From UMGS1840 sp964537245 (GTDB lineage Bacteria; Bacillota; Clostridia; UMGS1840), in NCBI GenBank assembly GCA_964537245.1, contig CAZHZL010000001.1, positions 1 through 64,000 on the forward strand: a stretch of 64,000 nt of DNA, in the 5' to 3' direction. Of the stretch, positions 60,832-64,000 are shown in pieces. The translations under genes and the position numbers were made by a program. Every line of letters begins with the position of its first letter. Position 1 is the first letter of the stretch. Under the pieces are notes generated by a model. The model was given only the letters and a program-made list of their open reading frames with translations. It made no database searches and had not been told where the DNA came from.

Positions 60832-60882
60832 TACTAAGACAGGGGGAGTTTTTTCTTCGCCTGTGGTATAATGGAGGAAAAC

Positions 60883-61329
60883 ATGAAAATAGCAATAGGA
60901 AATGACCATGTGGCAGTGGAAATGAAAAATCATATAACAAAATATCTGCAAGATAAAGGTTATGAGGTTGTAAACTTCGGCACTGACTCTGTTGACAGGT
61001 GCGACTATCCTGTTTACGGCAAAAAAGTAGCTGAAGCAGTTGCAAGTGGTGAATACGAAAGAGGAATTTTAATCTGCGGAACAGGGATAGGTATGTCTCT
61101 TGTAGCAAACAAGGTGAAGGGGATAAGAGCAGCAGTTTGCTCGGAGGCATATTCAGCAAGACTTACCCGCCAGCATAACAATTCAAATATAATTGCCTTT
61201 GGTGCTAATGTTGTTGGAGAAGCAACTGCAAAAATGATTGTTGATGAATTTTTAAATACAGAGTATGAGGGTGGCAGGCATCAAAATAGAATTGATATGA
61301 TAACTGCTATTGAAAATGGAGAAATGTGA
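60883..61329 (+). CDS. rpiB: RpiB-type sugar-phosphate isomerase
   Basis: 148 residues of the RpiB/LacAB family. The N-terminal MKIAIGNDHVAVEMKNHI and ICGTGIGMSLVANKVKGIRAAVC carry the catalytic Cys loop and the phosphate-binding region. RpiB isomerises ribose 5-phosphate and ribulose 5-phosphate; some family members act on allose 6-phosphate/allulose 6-phosphate, which would fit with the kinase-epimerase fusion next to it. ATG 60883 has GGAGG 5 bases ahead; ATG 60871 is inside it. Ends in TGATG overlap with the next gene. Confidence 0.9.
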   Translation: MKIAIGNDHVAVEMKNHITKYLQDKGYEVVNFGTDSVDRCDYPVYGKKVAEAVASGEYERGILICGTGIGMSLVANKVKGIRAAVCSEAYSARLTRQHNNSNIIAFGANVVGEATAKMIVDEFLNTEYEGGRHQNRIDMITAIENGEM

Positions 61330-62888
61330 TGTATAAGGTTGGAATAGATATTGGCGGAACCAAAATTAATATGGGACTTTTTGAAAAAGAAAGTAAAAAG
61401 CTTATCGCAAATAAAAAAGCTTATATCACAGAGATAGAAGACTTATCATTATATATTAAAGAAACGCTTACAGAACTTTGTATTGAAAATAATATAAATA
61501 TAAGTCGAATAATATCAATAGGAATAGGAATTCCCGGAACTGTGAGTGCTGATGGAAAGAAAATATTAAAAGTACCGAATATCAGTATACTTTCAGATGA
61601 TATTACAGTTGATTTTGAAAGCACATTAAAAATTCCTGTAAGATTTGTCCAAGATTCAAGAGCGGCAGCGTGGGGAGAATATCTGTGTGGAGGCGGAAAA
61701 GGTTCAAATTCTGTTGTATGCGTAACTCTTGGTACAGGTATAGGCACTGGTGTTGTGATAGATGGCAAAATTTATTCCGGAGCACTTGGCTGTGCAGGAG
61801 AACTCGGGCATCTTCCTACTGTAGAAAACGGAAGAAAATGTGGCTGTGGAAAAGTGGGATGTTTAGAAAAATACTGTGCCGGCGGTGGACTTGATATAAC
61901 TGCAAAAGAAATTTTGGGTGATAATAAAGCTTCATCGGACCTTTTCGAAGCTGCAAGAGGTGGAAATGAAAAAGCAGTGAAGGCAATTGAAAATGCAGTT
62001 AAAATGCTTGGAGCAGGACTTGTTTCCGTAATAAATCTTATGTCGCCTGATTGTCTGTTATTCAGTGGTGGCTTGAGTGAACAGGAAGAAATGTATCTTA
62101 ATCCTATTATCGCTTACATAAAAGAGCATTGCTATGTGACAGATAAACTTCCCACAATAAAAAGAGCTGAGCTTGGAGATCTTTCACCCCTTTACGGTGC
62201 AGCATTTATACCAATGCCAGTAAAAAGAAGACCTGTTCTTTCAGCTTCAATAATGTGTGCAGATATTCTTAATATGAAAGTAGCTCTTGACGAAATAAAA
62301 GAAGCGGGAATTGAGTATCTTCATTGCGACATTATGGATAATCATTTTGTTCCAAACCTTATGATGCCAATGGAATTTTTGAATAAACTAAGACCTGCAA
62401 CAGATTTGCCATTCGATTTTCATATTATGGCAGAAAATCCCGAAAGTATAATTGAAAAGCTTGAAATAAGGGAAAATGACATTATTTCTGTTCATTATGA
62501 AAGTACCGTTCATCTTCAAAAGGCAATTACATTCATAAAAGAAAAAAAAGGAAAGGCATCAGTTGCAATAAACCCGGCAACCCCCTTATGCGTGCTTGAT
62601 GAAATTCTTTCACAGCTCGATATGATTCTGATAATGAGTGTAAACCCAGGCTTTGCAGGACAGAAAATATTAGAATCAAGCTTTGGTAAGGTAAGAAAAA
62701 TGAGAGAAATGCTTAAAGAAAAAAATTTAGAGCATATACTTATTCAGGTAGATGGAAACTGCAGTTTTGAAAATGTACCAAAGATGTATGAAGCAGGTGC
62801 GGATATATTTGTGGTTGGGACATCAAGTGTGTTTAAAAAAGGAGAAACCATAAAAAAGGGAACAGAAAAATTATTGAGTTTATTGTAA
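61329..62888 (+). CDS. Fused ROK sugar kinase and ribulose-phosphate-3-epimerase
   Basis: 519 residues with two enzymes joined. Residues 1-290 are a ROK kinase: DIGGTK at 7-12, GELGH at 157-161 and the zinc cysteines CGCGKVGC at 171-178. After a short linker, residues 302-519 are an epimerase TIM barrel with metal ligands H332 and D334 (HCDIMDNHFVPN), H365 (DFHIM) and D475 (VDGNC), and SVNPGFAGQK near 437. All catalytic positions look complete. In the known D-allose route a kinase (AlsK), an isomerase (AlsI/RpiB) and an epimerase (AlsE) act in turn, and the isomerase lies just upstream. So the fusion may phosphorylate and then epimerise a rare hexose. Another sugar is possible. Confidence 0.9.
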   Translation: MYKVGIDIGGTKINMGLFEKESKKLIANKKAYITEIEDLSLYIKETLTELCIENNINISRIISIGIGIPGTVSADGKKILKVPNISILSDDITVDFESTLKIPVRFVQDSRAAAWGEYLCGGGKGSNSVVCVTLGTGIGTGVVIDGKIYSGALGCAGELGHLPTVENGRKCGCGKVGCLEKYCAGGGLDITAKEILGDNKASSDLFEAARGGNEKAVKAIENAVKMLGAGLVSVINLMSPDCLLFSGGLSEQEEMYLNPIIAYIKEHCYVTDKLPTIKRAELGDLSPLYGAAFIPMPVKRRPVLSASIMCADILNMKVALDEIKEAGIEYLHCDIMDNHFVPNLMMPMEFLNKLRPATDLPFDFHIMAENPESIIEKLEIRENDIISVHYESTVHLQKAITFIKEKKGKASVAINPATPLCVLDEILSQLDMILIMSVNPGFAGQKILESSFGKVRKMREMLKEKNLEHILIQVDGNCSFENVPKMYEAGADIFVVGTSSVFKKGETIKKGTEKLLSLL

Positions 62889-62902
62889 AGGAGTAAAAAT
62901 TT

Positions 62903-63739
62903 ATGAAAAAGCTTAAAGTAGGACTTCAGCTTTACTCAGTTCGAGACAAAATGGAAGTAGATATGGAAAAAACTTTAAAAGCGGTAAAAGAAATTGGGTA
63001 TGATTATGTGGAGTTTGCAGGTTATTTTGGAAAAACTGCTGAGGAAGTAAAAGCACTTTTAGATAAATACGAATTAGAATGTCCATCTGTCCATCAGGGA
63101 TACGAAGTGTTTATTGAGAATTCCGAAGAAAATATTAGATACTTAAAAACAATAGGAGCAAAATATTGTGCAATTCCATGGATGGGAATGGAAAAGCAAA
63201 AAGGAAATCCGGACTTTGAAAAAGCAGTTGAGGAAATAAGGACCGTAGCAAAGCTATTAAAAGATAAAGGTATACAGATGCTTTATCATAACCACGATTT
63301 TGAATTTGAAGAGTTTGAAGGTAAATATCTTTTTGACTGGCTTTACGAATCTGTCGGCCTTGACTTACTTAAGCCTGAAGTGGATACATGCTGGGTGAAA
63401 TATGCAGGTGAAGATCCTTGTGCTTATCTTGAAAAATACAGTGGACATATTGATATAGTACATTTAAAGGATTTTGTATGTAAAGAATTTGCAAATGGTC
63501 CGGTGTATGCATTAATAGATAATTCAGGAAAAGAAAACAAAACTGAAAATACAAAAGAAGATAGTAGTTTTAGGTTCAGGTATGTAGGGGGAGGATTCCA
63601 GAATTTTGAAGAAATCTTAGAGTCAGCAGAAAAAGCTGGAGCTGAATATGTTATCGTTGAACAGGATCAGTGGTATGATGATGACAGCTTAGTGCTTGCT
63701 AAAAAGAGCAGAGATTATTTAAAAAGCCTTGGAATTTAA
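62903..63739 (+). CDS. Sugar isomerase/epimerase (AP_endonuc_2 TIM barrel)
   Basis: 278 residues of the IolE/xylose isomerase-like TIM-barrel group. VGLQLYSVRDKMEVDMEKTLKAVKEIGYDYVEFAG at the start, MLYHNHDFEFEEFEGKYLFDWLYE for the metal site, LKPEVDTCWVKYAGEDPCAYLEKYSGHIDIVHLKDF and YVIVEQDQW at the end. The metal ligands E, D, H and E appear in place. It probably isomerises a keto- or inosose-like sugar produced by the operon dehydrogenases. AAAGGAG precedes the ATG. Co-directional in the operon. Confidence 0.87.
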   Translation: MKKLKVGLQLYSVRDKMEVDMEKTLKAVKEIGYDYVEFAGYFGKTAEEVKALLDKYELECPSVHQGYEVFIENSEENIRYLKTIGAKYCAIPWMGMEKQKGNPDFEKAVEEIRTVAKLLKDKGIQMLYHNHDFEFEEFEGKYLFDWLYESVGLDLLKPEVDTCWVKYAGEDPCAYLEKYSGHIDIVHLKDFVCKEFANGPVYALIDNSGKENKTENTKEDSSFRFRYVGGGFQNFEEILESAEKAGAEYVIVEQDQWYDDDSLVLAKKSRDYLKSLGI

Positions 63740-63748
63740 GGAGAAATT

Positions 63749-64000
63749 ATGAAACAGATAATAATGGAAGGACCTAAGAAAAGTAAGATTATTGAGGTGG
63801 AGATGCCAAAGATAAATGACAATCAACTTTTAGTGAAGGTTATATATACCGGAATGTGTCATTCAGAGTGGTATCCGTGGAGTATCGCAAAAGAAGGCGA
63901 AATATTTGGACACGAATCTGTTGGGGTTGTTGTTGATATTGGAAAGGATATAACCGATTTTTCAGTGGGCGACAGAGTAACAGGACTTGGTGGGGGTGGA
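63749..64000 (+). CDS. Second zinc dehydrogenase (MDR), 5' part only
   Basis: The gene starts at ATG 63749 with AAGGAGA upstream and runs off the window after 84 codons. It begins MKQIIMEGPKKSKIIEVEMP and has GMCHSEWYPW and GHESVGVV, the catalytic zinc residues C and H-E of the medium-chain family. It is clearly a paralogue of the dehydrogenase at 59842. The two may oxidise different positions or different sugars of one pathway. It continues beyond 64000. Confidence 0.85.
   Translation, partial: MKQIIMEGPKKSKIIEVEMPKINDNQLLVKVIYTGMCHSEWYPWSIAKEGEIFGHESVGVVVDIGKDITDFSVGDRVTGLGGGG

Noticed and set aside
1..64000. CRISPR array
   Set aside because: No regularly spaced direct repeats seen; the only near-identical repeats lie in the coding region at 16.3-16.6 kb.

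Overview
The window reads as a chromosome segment of a low-GC, Gram-positive anaerobe of the Clostridia. Evidence for this: strong AGGAGG-type ribosome binding sites, consensus TTGACA/TATAAT promoters, a SpoIIM-like sporulation protein, DUF4364 and CD1247-type proteins, a type III glutamine synthetase, a polyphosphate:AMP phosphotransferase, D- and L-lactate dehydrogenase homologues and a glycyl-radical enzyme with its activase. I cannot name the genus.

Layout. (1) 1-6.2 kb is housekeeping: a DUF1385 tail, prmC, a Nudix hydrolase, polyphosphate:AMP phosphotransferase, an S4 protein, a methyltransferase and a D-lactate dehydrogenase ending in a terminator. (2) 6.3-16.8 kb is a compact phage head cassette (small and large terminase, portal, collagen-like fibre, scaffold-like protein, coat, connector-like and gp10-like proteins, a repeat-rich internal protein). 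No integrase, repressor, replication, tail tape measure or lysis gene accompanies it. (3) 16.8-19.4 kb holds an unknown protein, tRNA-Val and a DEAD-box helicase. (4) 19.4-31.3 kb is a surface polysaccharide locus (glycosyltransferases, EpsG/Wzy-like polymerase, flippase, TupA-like ATP-grasp protein). It opens with a RecF-like ATPase and closes with a REP-transposase-like protein that lacks its catalytic histidines. (5) 31.3-37.1 kb has asnA, type III glnA, mntP, an AraC regulator, DUF4364 and an ECF S component. (6) 37.1-41.0 kb is a self-contained module: glycyl-radical enzyme, its activase and a divergent AraC regulator. (7) 41.2-52.9 kb is housekeeping again: yebC, nrdR, tRNA-Gln, spoIIM, an LDH-family gene, efp, mgtC, metA, hydrolases and a tRNA-Thr/tRNA-Tyr pair. 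(8) 53.1-58.8 kb is the eroded remnant of an integrative conjugative element, starting just after tRNA-Tyr. (9) 58.9-64 kb is an AraC-controlled sugar operon: two related zinc dehydrogenases, an RpiB-type isomerase, a fused ROK kinase-ribulose-phosphate-3-epimerase and a TIM-barrel isomerase/epimerase. The last gene runs off the window.

The most notable points are the orphan P22-order head cassette, the kinase-epimerase fusion, the glycyl-radical enzyme with a GCWE active-site motif, the HUH-less RAYT homologue and the shared C-terminal tails in the mobile-element proteins. All family assignments were made by reading motifs; no database search was run.
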